Shown one piece after another: positions 34,720-43,534 of a stretch of DNA of 64,000 nt (within the stretch, counting starts at the first letter, position 1; every line of letters begins with the position of its first letter). Where the stretch lies: positions 2,835,411 through 2,899,410 of the forward strand of contig NZ_JH600070.1 of assembly GCF_000245015.1 (NCBI RefSeq). The letters are read 5' to 3'. A model generated the notes under the pieces. It saw only the letters and a list, made by a program, of their open reading frames with translations. It did no database searches and was not told where the DNA came from. The position numbers and the translations under genes are program-made. The DNA comes from Beggiatoa alba B18LD (GTDB taxonomy: Bacteria > Pseudomonadota > Gammaproteobacteria > Beggiatoales > Beggiatoaceae).

Positions 34720-36063
34720 ATGCTGTCAAAAGTTGTTATCGCTAATCGGGGTGAAATCGCACTCCGTATTTTACGCGCTTGTCGAGAATTAGGGATTCGT
34801 ACCGTAGCGATACATTCCACCGTTGACCGTGAGTTAAAACATGTGCGTTTAGCGGATGAGTCTGTATGCATTGGCCCGCCCCCTTCTGGACAAAGTTATT
34901 TAAATATTCCTGCTGTTATCAGTGCTGCAGAAGTAACAGATGCGGTTGCTATTCACCCTGGTTATGGCTTTTTGTCAGAAAATGCCGATTTTGCCGAGCA
35001 AGTGGAGAAAAGCGGTTTTATTTTCATTGGCCCGCGTCCTGATACCATTCGTTTAATGGGGGATAAAGTCTCCGCTATTGCCGCAATGCGGGCTACTGGT
35101 GTGCCCTGCGTTCCCGGTTCTAATGGCGTGCTGGGTGAGGATATGGATGAAAATTTCCGTATTGCCCGCGAAATTGGCTACCCTGTGATTATTAAAGCCG
35201 CAGGCGGTGGCGGTGGGCGCGGGATGCGCGTTGTACACAGCGAAGCCGCACTGCCTAATGCAATTACCTTAACTTGCAATGAAGCAGCGGCAGCATTTGG
35301 TAATGCGCAAGTGTATATGGAGAAATTCCTAGAAAATCCACGACATATTGAATTCCAAGTCTTAGCCGATGAACATGGCAACGCGGTACATTTAGGCGAG
35401 CGCGATTGTTCCATGCAACGCCGTCATCAAAAGATTTTAGAAGAAGCACCCGCCACTGGATTACCAAAAAATTTACGCAATAAAATTGGTGAACGTTGCG
35501 CCCAAGCCTGCCGTGAAATCGGCTACCGTGGCGCGGGCACTTTCGAGTTTTTATACGAAAATGGCGAATTTTACTTTATCGAAATGAATACCCGCGTACA
35601 GGTTGAACATCCTGTAACAGAATTAATTACGGGTATCGATATTGTTAAAGAGCAATTGCATATTGCCGCAGGCGAACCGTTACGCTTTCAACAGAAAGAT
35701 ATTCGTTTTACAGGTCATGCGATTGAATGTCGTATTAATGCGGAAGACCCCAATAACTTTATGCCATCACCCGGTTTAGTGAATCGTTATCATGCACCCG
35801 GTGGGCCTGGTATTCGCGTCGATACGCATTTATACAGTGGCTATCGTGTTCCGCCTTATTATGATTCGCTCATCGGTAAACTCATTGCCCATGGGGAAAC
35901 TCGAGAATCGGCAATTGCGCGTTTAGCAACCGCATTGGATGAAATGGTGGTTGATGGGATTAAAACGAATATTCCTTTGCATCAAACTTTATTAAAAGAT
36001 GCGTCATTCCAAACAGGTGGCACAAGCATCCATTATTTAGAAAAGAAATTAGGGTTAATGTAA
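34720..36063 (+). CDS. accC: Acetyl-CoA carboxylase, biotin carboxylase subunit
   Basis: 447 residues, standard length. N-terminal [23 protein letters not shown]-grasp with the glycine loop [44 protein letters not shown]; metal-site [27 protein letters not shown]-terminal [13 protein letters not shown]. It carboxylates biotin on AccB using ATP and bicarbonate. Preceded by AGGGG at a suitable distance. An intrinsic terminator at 36111-36152 ends the aroQ-accBC unit. Confidence 0.97.
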   Translation: MLSKVVIANRGEIALRILRACRELGIRTVAIHSTVDRELKHVRLADESVCIGPPPSGQSYLNIPAVISAAEVTDAVAIHPGYGFLSENADFAEQVEKSGFIFIGPRPDTIRLMGDKVSAIAAMRATGVPCVPGSNGVLGEDMDENFRIAREIGYPVIIKAAGGGGGRGMRVVHSEAALPNAITLTCNEAAAAFGNAQVYMEKFLENPRHIEFQVLADEHGNAVHLGERDCSMQRRHQKILEEAPATGLPKNLRNKIGERCAQACREIGYRGAGTFEFLYENGEFYFIEMNTRVQVEHPVTELITGIDIVKEQLHIAAGEPLRFQQKDIRFTGHAIECRINAEDPNNFMPSPGLVNRYHAPGGPGIRVDTHLYSGYRVPPYYDSLIGKLIAHGETRESAIARLATALDEMVVDGIKTNIPLHQTLLKDASFQTGGTSIHYLEKKLGLM

Positions 36064-36110
36064 TGTAATCAGTAAGTAATAATTAGCCTACAATTTGATG
36101 CGTCAATGAG

Positions 36111-36152
36111 ACGGATATCACCGTTAAAAACAGTGTTATCCGTTTTTGTTTT
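36111..36152 (+). terminator. Intrinsic terminator after accC
   Basis: Stem ACGGATATCAC (36111-36121) / GTGTTATCCGT (36133-36143) with one mismatch and an 11-nt loop, followed by TTTTGTTTT. Confidence 0.8.
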
Positions 36153-36195
36153 AATTGGGATTTTCAGGGTGAATTATCCATGAGGTTTTTTATCA

Positions 36196-37683
36196 ATGAA
36201 AAATCAAATTTATTACGGTGATAATTTACATGTTTTAAGATGTTACATCAAAGATGAAACGGTGGACTTGTGCTATATTGACCCGCCTTTTAATTCAAAA
36301 CGTAATTATAATCAAATCTATAACAACATTGGCAAAGAAGACGCAGCGCAAGCATTTATTGATACTTGGACGTGGGACGATAACGCGAATATCGGGCTGG
36401 CTGAAATTCAAAGCAATTACAACGGCGTTTTTACTGAGCAAAGTATTGATTTAATAGCAGGGCTTGAAAAGGTTCTGAAAAAAGGCGCGTTGCTGGCGTA
36501 TTTGGTGAGCATGACGCTACGAATTGCTGAGATTCACCGCGTATTAAAACCGACAGGTAGCTTTTATCTTCATTGTGACCCGACAGCCAGTCATTATTTG
36601 AAATTGGTATTAGATGCTATTTTTTGTTCAAGAGGAGGGGATTTTAAAAATGAAATTATTTGGTGTTATTCAATTGGTGGAAAAAATAAAAGACATTTTG
36701 GACGAAAACATGATGTCATTTTCTTTTATACAAAAAGTAAAAATGATACTCACATTTTCAATGAAATAGGCGCATCAATTCCAAGAAAACTTAATACGCA
36801 CATGAAAGTTGGAAAAGATGAAGATGGTCGAGAATATCAGGAGAAAGTCGACAAAAAGAGCGGTAAAGTTTACCGTTATTACATAGATGAAGGAAAAATA
36901 GCAGAAGATTATTGGATAGATATTGAATCACTTAATCGTGAAGCAAAAGAACGTCTAGGTTATCCCACCCAAAAACCAGAAGCCTTGTTAGAACGGATTA
37001 TTAAAGCCAGTTCAAACGAAGGCGACATTATCCTAGATGCTTATTGTGGCTGTGGCACAACGATAGCCGTCGCGCAAAAACTTAAACGGCAGTGGATTGG
37101 CATTGATATTACTTATCAAAGCATTTCATTGATTCTAAAACGTTTAGAAGACCAAGACACAGGCGCATTAGAAAATCTGGTTATTTCAGGCGTGCCTAAA
37201 GATGTTGAAAGTGCTGTTGCACTCGCCAATAAAAAAGACGACCGCACCCGCAAAGAATTTGAAAAATGGTTTGTACTCACCTACTCGAAAAACCGCGCTA
37301 TCATTAACGAGAAAAAAGGCGGTGATGGTGGCATTGACGGCGTTGCTTACATTCCTGAAAGCACTACAGAAAACAGCAAAGCCCTGTTTAGTGTAAAATC
37401 CAACGAAAAACTTTCACCTACAGTGATTCGCGATTTATTCGGCACAGTAGAACGAGAAAAAGCGGCTTGCGGTATTTTATTAACGCTGTACCCAATGCCT
37501 AACTTAGTGAAAGAAAGCAAAAAATATGGCATTTATCGCAACGGTTTTACAGGACAAGAATATCCAAAAATCCAAGTTATTTGTGCGCAAGAAATGTTCG
37601 ACGGGCAATTTATGGAATTACCGAACGTACATCAAGTATTAAAAAAAGCAGAACAACATGCAGAACAACCTGACTTATTGTAA
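36196..37683 (+). CDS. DNA adenine methyltransferase fused to a restriction-like nuclease domain
   Basis: 495 residues. Amino-methyltransferase of the beta order: motif IV YIDPPF (27-32) precedes the AdoMet motif I region DAYCGCGTTIAVAQ (about 278-291), with a target-recognition stretch between. The C-terminal part (about 345-470) reads like an Mrr/PD-(D/E)xK domain: GGDGGIDGVAYI (375-386) and FSVKS (398-402), though the usual Gln/Glu before VK is Ser. It may be a single-chain restriction-modification enzyme or a methyltransferase with a degenerate nuclease tail. No separate specificity or endonuclease gene is next to it. ATG with TGAGG upstream. Confidence 0.8.
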   Translation: MKNQIYYGDNLHVLRCYIKDETVDLCYIDPPFNSKRNYNQIYNNIGKEDAAQAFIDTWTWDDNANIGLAEIQSNYNGVFTEQSIDLIAGLEKVLKKGALLAYLVSMTLRIAEIHRVLKPTGSFYLHCDPTASHYLKLVLDAIFCSRGGDFKNEIIWCYSIGGKNKRHFGRKHDVIFFYTKSKNDTHIFNEIGASIPRKLNTHMKVGKDEDGREYQEKVDKKSGKVYRYYIDEGKIAEDYWIDIESLNREAKERLGYPTQKPEALLERIIKASSNEGDIILDAYCGCGTTIAVAQKLKRQWIGIDITYQSISLILKRLEDQDTGALENLVISGVPKDVESAVALANKKDDRTRKEFEKWFVLTYSKNRAIINEKKGGDGGIDGVAYIPESTTENSKALFSVKSNEKLSPTVIRDLFGTVEREKAACGILLTLYPMPNLVKESKKYGIYRNGFTGQEYPKIQVICAQEMFDGQFMELPNVHQVLKKAEQHAEQPDLL

Positions 37684-37720
37684 TAACCCAAATTTAGCGA
37701 AATTTTATGAATAGTACATA

Positions 37721-37758
37721 GACCTACTAGGTTTTTAAAACCTAGCAGGTCTTTTTTT
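37721..37758 (+). terminator. Family B CTAGG palindrome acting as terminator (copy B7)
   Basis: GACCTACTAGGTTTT / AAAACCTAGCAGGTC (one mismatch, 1-nt loop), followed by seven T. Located in the 73-bp space between the convergent methyltransferase and M50 protease genes. Only this module of family B is present. Confidence 0.75.
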
Positions 37759-38452
37759 ATCCGTGTTGTAACAAAATCTGCAACAACATAAACATTTCAC
37801 TGGGAATGCCTGTTAAATACGCAAATTGGATATATACAAAAATCACTGCAGGAAATAACACGTAGTTTAAAACCCCAATAAAAAACAAGGCTAATAGAAT
37901 AATTAAGCCGAAAGGTTCTAAACGTCCGAAGGGAATTGCCACACGTAATGGCAATAAACTGTGTAAAACTCGCCCGCCATCTAATGGCAATATCGGAATT
38001 AAATTGAGCAATGCGAGAACAATATTGATAAAAACTCCCGCTCCACCGACATAAAATAAAAACAAGGTGTAAGGCACATTATCCGCTAAAACCCAGCCTA
38101 TTTTTGCAATCATTGCCCAAAATAATGCCATGAGTAAATTAGAAACAGGTCCCGCAATGGCGACCAGTGCCATATCTCTACGCGGATTGTGCAGTTGATG
38201 CCAATTCACAGGCACAGGCTTTGCCCAGCCAAACATAAAACCACTGAGTAGTAACATCACGATTGGCAGAATAATTGTACCAACGATATCAATATGTTTA
38301 ATTGGGTTTAGCGTGACCCGTCCTAAGCGTTGAGCAGTGTTATCACCTAAACGGTAGGCTGTCCAACCATGTGCCGCTTCATGTACGGTAATGGCAAATA
38401 AAATCGGAACAAGCCAGATAGAAATTTGTTGTAGCGTGGTTAATGGTGTCAT
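37757..38452 (-). CDS. Site-2 protease family (M50) membrane metalloprotease
   Basis: 231 residues, five to six hydrophobic segments. Zinc-binding HEAAH in ITVHEAAHGWTAYRLGD (near 24) and the downstream NLIPILPLDGGRVL with the Asp ligand (near 160) define the M50B rhomboid-unrelated intramembrane protease group. It lacks a PDZ domain, so it belongs to the short group and not to RseP-type proteins. Substrate unknown. Starts five bases after the stop of the YciO-like gene and forms the end of a three-gene operon. Confidence 0.9.
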   Translation of the reverse strand: MTPLTTLQQISIWLVPILFAITVHEAAHGWTAYRLGDNTAQRLGRVTLNPIKHIDIVGTIILPIVMLLLSGFMFGWAKPVPVNWHQLHNPRRDMALVAIAGPVSNLLMALFWAMIAKIGWVLADNVPYTLFLFYVGGAGVFINIVLALLNLIPILPLDGGRVLHSLLPLRVAIPFGRLEPFGLIILLALFFIGVLNYVLFPAVIFVYIQFAYLTGIPSEMFMLLQILLQHG

Positions 38453-38457
38453 TCGTT

Positions 38458-39108
38458 TTATCGGGAATAGTTGTCGATACTGTCATCTGTATCGAACATG
38501 GCAACAGACCCTTTACCACGCCGTAAAATAGCGGGTGGGTCTTCAATTAAATCGATAATGGTCGTCGGTTCAAACCCACAATTGCCACCATCTACAATTA
38601 AATCAACTTGCTTATCCAAGCGTTGTAAAATTTCGTCGGGGTCAGTCTCGGGCATTTCTGCGTTAGGCAATATCAGCGTCGCGCTCATAATCGGCTCGCC
38701 TAAGGCTTCTAAAATGGCTAGACAGATTTTATTATCAGGCACACGCAAGCCTATCGTTTTACGCTTAGGATGTTGTAAACGGCGCGGGACTTCGTGCGTT
38801 GCTTTTAATAAAAACGTGTATGCCCCTGGTGTGAGCGATTTCATCAAACGAAACGCACTATTTTCTACTTTTGCATAAGTCGCAATTTCGGATAAATCCC
38901 GACAAACAAGGGTAAAATTATGGTCTTTATCGGCATCACGAATGCGCCGAATCCGTTCCATTGCGTCCTTATCGCCAATGTGACAGCCTAAGGCGTAACA
39001 GGAATCTGTTGGATAGACAATAACGCCCCCGTTTCGAATAACGGTTGCCACTTGACTCACTAATCGCGCTTGTGGGTTTTGCGGATGAATACTTAGAAAT
39101 AAACTCAT
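38458..39108 (-). CDS. YciO/Sua5/YrdC-family protein (threonylcarbamoyl-AMP synthase-like)
   Basis: 216 residues with one YrdC domain: GGVIVYPTDSCYALGCHI, KDHNFTLVCRDLSEIATYA, LTPGAYTFLLKAT, KRKTIGLRVPDN, SATLILPN. The KxR/SxN pocket residues for the dinucleotide-like ligand are recognisable. Members either make threonylcarbamoyl-adenylate for tRNA t6A or, like YciO, have uncertain roles; the short length and GCHIGD segment favour YciO. The ATG overlaps the upstream LprI-like gene by four bases (ATGA). Confidence 0.85.
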   Translation of the reverse strand: MSLFLSIHPQNPQARLVSQVATVIRNGGVIVYPTDSCYALGCHIGDKDAMERIRRIRDADKDHNFTLVCRDLSEIATYAKVENSAFRLMKSLTPGAYTFLLKATHEVPRRLQHPKRKTIGLRVPDNKICLAILEALGEPIMSATLILPNAEMPETDPDEILQRLDKQVDLIVDGGNCGFEPTTIIDLIEDPPAILRRGKGSVAMFDTDDSIDNYSR

Positions 39109-40130
39109 TGCTGATTTAATTCCATAATAAGAGCTTGTAATTCATTGACACGGCTTTCTGTTAAATCTTTTTTCGCGGCTAACATGGCAATATCTTCCTC
39201 AGCAATGCCTTTATACGCGCCTGTGACAATTAAAAGTTTTGCATTGGTATCTCGATAGACGAGCCATGCACGCTGTGCTTCTTTTAAACGAGTTTGCTTA
39301 TCCGCACCCAATTGGTCATATAACTGCTGATAAGTTGTATTCAATGCTTTATCGGCTTCAGTATATTCATACTCCGCACAGGAAAGCCGTTGACTGGGTG
39401 TTTGTGCCTGCATACACTCGTCATGTCTTAAAAATCCCGCATCATATGTCGTTAACAGCTTTTGTAAATTCTGGAAAAAAGGCTTGTGTGTGTCATCGAT
39501 ATGACGACGAAGCCAGAACAAGACCGCCCCTTTAATCACATTGCCATCATAAGAACTATCTGTATTTAAAGAAGCAAAATCATAATATTGTTCTGCGTAG
39601 TTATCAGGCACTGTTTTGCTGTTTAACAAGGCTTGATAATTGGCTTTTTCTTGTTGCAAAAACTCAGGCTGTGCCTCTAAGGCTTTATAAACAACATAGT
39701 AAGTTCGTGCTAAAGTTGTGACATAGTTATCATACATCGCTTGCAAATGGGTTTGAGCCATTTTGTCATCCGTGTTAATAATCAACGTATCACCGAGCCA
39801 TTTAACAAACTCAGGGTCGTAATAGCCGAAACTCTCTTTATCGTGCAGATTAAGCACTCCATTTGCGTGCGGCCCTTGACGGTAAATATTTTTACCATAC
39901 AACTTTTGCAAATCTTCGTAACTTAAAAAGGTTTTAGCACGACAATAAAAGCTTAAAATGCCCCCATTTGGGAAGTAATCGAAGACTTCGGGGCATTGAT
40001 TCGTCGTTTTATCTAAATTGCGCCATACATTTTTAATAACAATGTCACCCTCTGCTGCAAACGTGGAAACACTGAATAAACTCAACGCATAAACACCATA
40101 ACGGAGAGCAGATAAAAAATTTGTTTTCAT
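39105..40130 (-). CDS. Exported LprI-family (DUF1311) protein
   Basis: 341 residues with a signal peptide (MKTNFLSALRYGVYALSLFSVSTFAAEG). The C-terminal 110 residues form the LprI domain: CMQAQTPSQRLSCAEYEYTEADKAL and the LKEAQRAWLVYRDTNAK helix, with conserved Cys pair and Trp. LprI of Mycobacterium inhibits lysozyme; most bacterial members are untested. The N-terminal 220 residues are unassigned. First gene of an apparent operon with the YciO-like and M50 genes, joined by a four-base overlap. Confidence 0.8.
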   Translation of the reverse strand: MKTNFLSALRYGVYALSLFSVSTFAAEGDIVIKNVWRNLDKTTNQCPEVFDYFPNGGILSFYCRAKTFLSYEDLQKLYGKNIYRQGPHANGVLNLHDKESFGYYDPEFVKWLGDTLIINTDDKMAQTHLQAMYDNYVTTLARTYYVVYKALEAQPEFLQQEKANYQALLNSKTVPDNYAEQYYDFASLNTDSSYDGNVIKGAVLFWLRRHIDDTHKPFFQNLQKLLTTYDAGFLRHDECMQAQTPSQRLSCAEYEYTEADKALNTTYQQLYDQLGADKQTRLKEAQRAWLVYRDTNAKLLIVTGAYKGIAEEDIAMLAAKKDLTESRVNELQALIMELNQQ

Positions 40131-40480
40131 GCGAGAAATCCTAATAATTGCTTATATTAACGATAATTCCATGTCATTACAGGTAAAAACTGTATTTCAA
40201 TGTATCATATTGTCTATTTGCTAGGTGAAGCGGTGAAATACTTTAATAAATAAGGCTTCTTTTTTGCACAACAATAGCCAGTATTGCTTAGTTTTATAAA
40301 AATCTGGGTTGTTGCTGCTATCACTTGTAAAATAAAGTCGTTCGCTTTTAAACCCTGTTTTTTTACTTGTTTCCATTCACTGAATAACAATAAAACGAGA
40401 AACAATTAAGAAATCACCTGACTGTTGATTGAAACTGATTTTTAACCGTTTTCATTGTCACCGTACCGCCATTTTAAGCC
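40131..40480. other. 350-bp divergent intergenic region with no recognised feature
   Basis: Lies between the LprI-like gene (minus) and tpsB-like gene (plus), so it should contain both promoters. No repeat of family A or B, no RNA fold and no credible small gene was seen. Confidence 0.45.
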
Positions 40481-42244
40481 ATGAGAAATGTCATGAATGC
40501 CTTTTTTCGGTCATGTTGGTTACTTACTACAACCCTAAATCTTGTTGGGGTCTGTCTGCCTGTATATGCAATTCAGCCCGAAAGCGCGTTAAATGCGCCA
40601 GAACGGCGTGAGCTTCCCGAATTTTCTGCCCCTGAAATCAGTAATGAACCAATAAAACCCGTTTTACCGCCTTTACCCGCTTTACCACCGATTACTGACG
40701 ACGCGCCCTTGTCTGCTGTTCCCCAAGTGTTTGTGAAAAAATTTGTGTTTGTGGGCAATACTGTTTTTAGTGAAGAAACCTTATCCAAAGTGGTCGAAGC
40801 CTATCAGAATCGCAAAATCAGCGCGGAAGAGTTGCAAGAAGCAAAAAATGAGGTGACTCGATACTATATCGAAAAGGGTTATATCAACTCTGGAGCTATC
40901 ATTCCCGACCAACCCGTTAAAGAGGGAATTATCACCTTACAAGTGATTGAAGGACAATTAAGCCAAGTAGTAATTAATGGAAACGACTACACAAATGAAA
41001 ATTACCTACGCCAACGGCTAGAAAACCAAGTCGGCGATGTGTTGAATATTAATGAATTACAAAAAAAATTACAGTTATTACAACAAAATCCATTAATTAA
41101 GCGGGTTAATGCCGAATTAGGGCCTGGTGTGCGTTTAGGCGAAGGCGTGTTAACCGTCAATGTTGAGGAAAACCGTCCTTATACTTTTGGATTGATTTTT
41201 AATAACCACCGTTCCCCAAGCATAGGCTCATATCGGGGGGAGTTAGAAGCACAACATATTAATTTAACAGGACGTGGAGACCAGTTTTATGCCCGTTATG
41301 GCTTAACTGAAGGCTTAGACGACTGGGCAATGAGTTATAAAATCCCTTTAAATCGTTATGATACGAGCTTAAGCGTCAATATTGAACGCAGTGATTCCCA
41401 AGTTATTGAAGAGCCTTTTTCACAGCTAAATGTTAAAAGCGAAGCAGATACTTACAGCCTCACCTTAAGCCATCCTTTTTACCGTGTTGCTAATCAAGAA
41501 TTTACTTTAGGCTTACGCTTAGAAAAACGCAGTAGTCAAACCTATCTGCTGGACCAAAGATTTTCCTTCTCACCGGGTGTACACGATGGCGAGAGTAAAA
41601 TTACTGTTGTGCGCTTTTCTCAAGATTGGTTAGACCGTAGTCGCGTCCACGTCATTGCCGCACGCTCTAGCTTTAATGTGGGGATTGATGCACTCGATGC
41701 GACGATTAATGAGGACGGTTCACCCGATGGCAAATTTTTTACGTGGTTGGGTCAATTTCAATATGTGCGCCGTTTAGATTTCTTTGATACAACGATGTTA
41801 AAAGACAGTCAAATTTTATTCCGTAGTGATTTGCAATATGCACATCAAGAACTACTGCCTTTAGAAAAATTCTCGATTGGTGGTGCGTCAACCGTGCGTG
41901 GTTATCGTGAAAATCAATTAACCCGTGATAATGGCTTTATTGCCTCCATAGAATGGCGTTTACCGTTGACGAGTTTACGAATTCCTAAAATTAGTCGAGA
42001 ACCTGATGATGGCTTAATCCAACTTGCGCCTTTCTTTGATTATGGTCGTTCTTGGAATTCTGGCAGTACTGCTACGCCTGAACCGAAAGATATTTCTAGT
42101 ATTGGTTTAGGCTTACGTTGGGCACCCAGTCAAAAAGTGCGGGCAGAAGTGTATTGGGGTCATGCGTTACGCAATATAGACGGCGGGGACGAGTATGATT
42201 TACAAGATGATGGCGTACATTTTGAATTGAGTATGCATTATTAA
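40481..42244 (+). CDS. Two-partner secretion outer-membrane transporter (TpsB/ShlB/FhaC family)
   Basis: 587 residues. Signal peptide (SCWLLTTTLNLVGVCLPVYA), Pro-rich linker (LPPLPALPPI), POTRA domain around 85-160 (VKKFVFVGNTVFSEETL ... VTRYYIEKGYINSGAIIP), second POTRA (LSQVVINGNDY ... NINELQKKLQLLQQNPLIKRVNAEL), then a 16-stranded barrel with the ShlB-type motif FSIGGASTVRGYRENQL and final FELSMHY ending in an aromatic residue. It secretes a large TpsA exoprotein across the outer membrane. No tpsA gene is adjacent on either side. Start may be the ATG at 40481 or 40493, the latter preceded by GAGAA. Confidence 0.88.
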   Translation: MRNVMNAFFRSCWLLTTTLNLVGVCLPVYAIQPESALNAPERRELPEFSAPEISNEPIKPVLPPLPALPPITDDAPLSAVPQVFVKKFVFVGNTVFSEETLSKVVEAYQNRKISAEELQEAKNEVTRYYIEKGYINSGAIIPDQPVKEGIITLQVIEGQLSQVVINGNDYTNENYLRQRLENQVGDVLNINELQKKLQLLQQNPLIKRVNAELGPGVRLGEGVLTVNVEENRPYTFGLIFNNHRSPSIGSYRGELEAQHINLTGRGDQFYARYGLTEGLDDWAMSYKIPLNRYDTSLSVNIERSDSQVIEEPFSQLNVKSEADTYSLTLSHPFYRVANQEFTLGLRLEKRSSQTYLLDQRFSFSPGVHDGESKITVVRFSQDWLDRSRVHVIAARSSFNVGIDALDATINEDGSPDGKFFTWLGQFQYVRRLDFFDTTMLKDSQILFRSDLQYAHQELLPLEKFSIGGASTVRGYRENQLTRDNGFIASIEWRLPLTSLRIPKISREPDDGLIQLAPFFDYGRSWNSGSTATPEPKDISSIGLGLRWAPSQKVRAEVYWGHALRNIDGGDEYDLQDDGVHFELSMHY

Positions 42245-42260
42245 CCCCCCTTATTTTTCA

Positions 42261-42471
42261 GGATTCACCAGACAGACAAGATTAAAACATTGTCTGAATC
42301 AGGATTTTCAGAATTCACAGAATTAGCAGAATTTAAAACCCTTAAACCAAAAATTTAAGGTGAATCATGCTTTTTAATTCTGCTAATTCTGAAAATTCTG
42401 TGAATTCTGATTCAGACAAGCCATTGTCTTTTTTATAAAAACGTGCTTAAAAACCTCGCAAAACTACAGAT
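42261..42471. repeat. Family B copy B8
   Basis: Contains GGATTCACCAGACAGACAAG, TTGTCTGAATCAGG with four 9-bp CAGAATT units, the facing CTGATTCAGACAA arm, and a degenerate right end CTCGCAAAACTACAGAT. The left outer end is unusual; its first 35 bp match, inverted, an internal part of copy B13. Starts shortly after the tpsB-like stop. Confidence 0.65.
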
Positions 42472-42487
42472 TGCTTAAACCTCACTA

Positions 42488-42560
42488 TAGTAAACGTACC
42501 ATAAAGTGATTTAAATCTAGGACTGGCAGTCCTTCGCATCGTTTTATAGTGCGTTTACTA
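42488..42560. mobile_element. Family A 73-bp element, copy A4
   Basis: The cleanest copy: TAGTAAACGTACCATAAAG ... CGTTTACTA, 73 bp, flanked by TA at 42486-42487 and 42561-42562, central AGGACTGGCAGTCCT. Located 31 bp before the putative nap promoter. Confidence 0.82.
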
Positions 42561-42590
42561 TAAATCCTTCTCAACCGCTTTTTAAAAAAT

Positions 42591-42620
42591 TTGTGATTAA
42601 AAGAGATTTAGCACTATAAT
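42591..42620 (+). promoter_or_regulatory. Putative promoter of the nap operon
   Basis: TTGTGA (42591-42596), 18-bp spacer, perfect TATAAT (42615-42620), 141 bp before napF. A 7-bp inverted repeat AGCACTA/TAGTGCT (42610-42616, 42627-42633) overlaps the -10. No convincing FNR or NarP site could be placed by eye. Confidence 0.4.
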
Positions 42621-42760
42621 TGTGCGTAGTGCTTTATTTAATAGTGCAAAGATATGCTATATCAATTTAAATCTTAGATTTAAAATTAATAGCAAGGTGA
42701 AAAAACCTAGTTTATGTAGGTTATTTTTAATTTTAATGCACACTTTTAGTACAAATAAAT

Positions 42761-43255
42761 ATGCATTCTCCTTCTCGTCGAGCTTTTTTACGCGGTAATC
42801 CTGCTAAAACAGTGATATTGCGTCCTCCTTGGGCAGTCGCGAACTTCCTTGAGCGTTGTAGTCGTTGTAGTCGTTGTATAACCGCTTGCCCAGAACACAT
42901 TTTACAGACGGGCGACTTCAATTTTCCGCAAGTAAATTTTCAACAAGGTGCTTGTACCTTTTGCCAAGCCTGTGTGCAAGCATGTCCTGATAATGCACTA
43001 ATTTTACAAGAAAAAATATCCGCATGGACTTATCGCGCCCTGATTCATCAACACTGTTTAGCCTTTCATGGGGTGGAATGTCGAAGCTGTGGAGAATTTT
43101 GTGATAGTCGTGCGATTGTCTTTCGTTTACGAGTAGGAGGCGTTGCACAACCACAATTAAATCTCGATTTATGTACGGGCTGTGGTGCGTGCTATGCGCC
43201 TTGTCCTATAAATGCAATAGAAATTAGACCCTTATCAACAGTATCCCTACCATAA
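42761..43255 (+). CDS. napF: Ferredoxin-type protein NapF
   Basis: 164 residues, cytoplasmic, binding several [4Fe-4S] clusters: CSRCSRCITACPEH, CTFCQACVQACPDN, CRSCGEFC and CTGCGACYAPCPIN. The N-terminus MHSPSRRAFLRGNP matches NapF proteins. NapF interacts with NapA in the cytoplasm and is thought to help mature or load its iron-sulfur cluster before Tat export. First gene of napFDAGHBC; 24 bases to napD, with AAGGATGAAG upstream of the next start. Confidence 0.93.
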   Translation: MHSPSRRAFLRGNPAKTVILRPPWAVANFLERCSRCSRCITACPEHILQTGDFNFPQVNFQQGACTFCQACVQACPDNALILQEKISAWTYRALIHQHCLAFHGVECRSCGEFCDSRAIVFRLRVGGVAQPQLNLDLCTGCGACYAPCPINAIEIRPLSTVSLP

Positions 43256-43279
43256 TAAACGTATAAGGATGAAGATTTA

Positions 43280-43534
43280 ATGAATATTGCTGGCGTAATT
43301 GTTCATGCAAGTCCCCGTTATAAAACGCAGGTTCGTGAAAGTTTACAGACTCTGCAAGGGGTAGAAGTACATTTTGAAACACCTGACGGACGGTTTATTG
43401 TCACGATTGAGGAAGAAGAACAAGCAATTGTGGCTGATACGATAATGAATTTACATAAATTAGATGGGGTGTTGTCTGCCGCAATGGTTTATCAACACAG
43501 TGAGCCAGATGAGGAAGTGGAGAACGAAAAATGA
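43280..43534 (+). CDS. napD: NapD chaperone for NapA
   Basis: 84 residues, ferredoxin-like fold. [21 protein letters not shown] at the start and [17 protein letters not shown] match NapD, which binds the Tat signal peptide of NapA and prevents premature export. Preceded by AAGGATGAAG. Its stop overlaps the napA ATG by four bases (ATGA), typical for the pair. Confidence 0.93.
   Translation: MNIAGVIVHASPRYKTQVRESLQTLQGVEVHFETPDGRFIVTIEEEEQAIVADTIMNLHKLDGVLSAAMVYQHSEPDEEVENEK

Noticed and set aside
40214..40405. 63-codon minus-strand frame upstream of the TpsB gene
   Set aside because: No ribosome-binding site, no domain, AT-rich intergenic DNA; treated as chance.
42563..42760. FNR or NarP binding sites upstream of napF
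   Set aside because: No TTGAT-N4-ATCAA-like palindrome or paired NarP heptamers could be found by eye; only a sigma-70-like promoter was kept.
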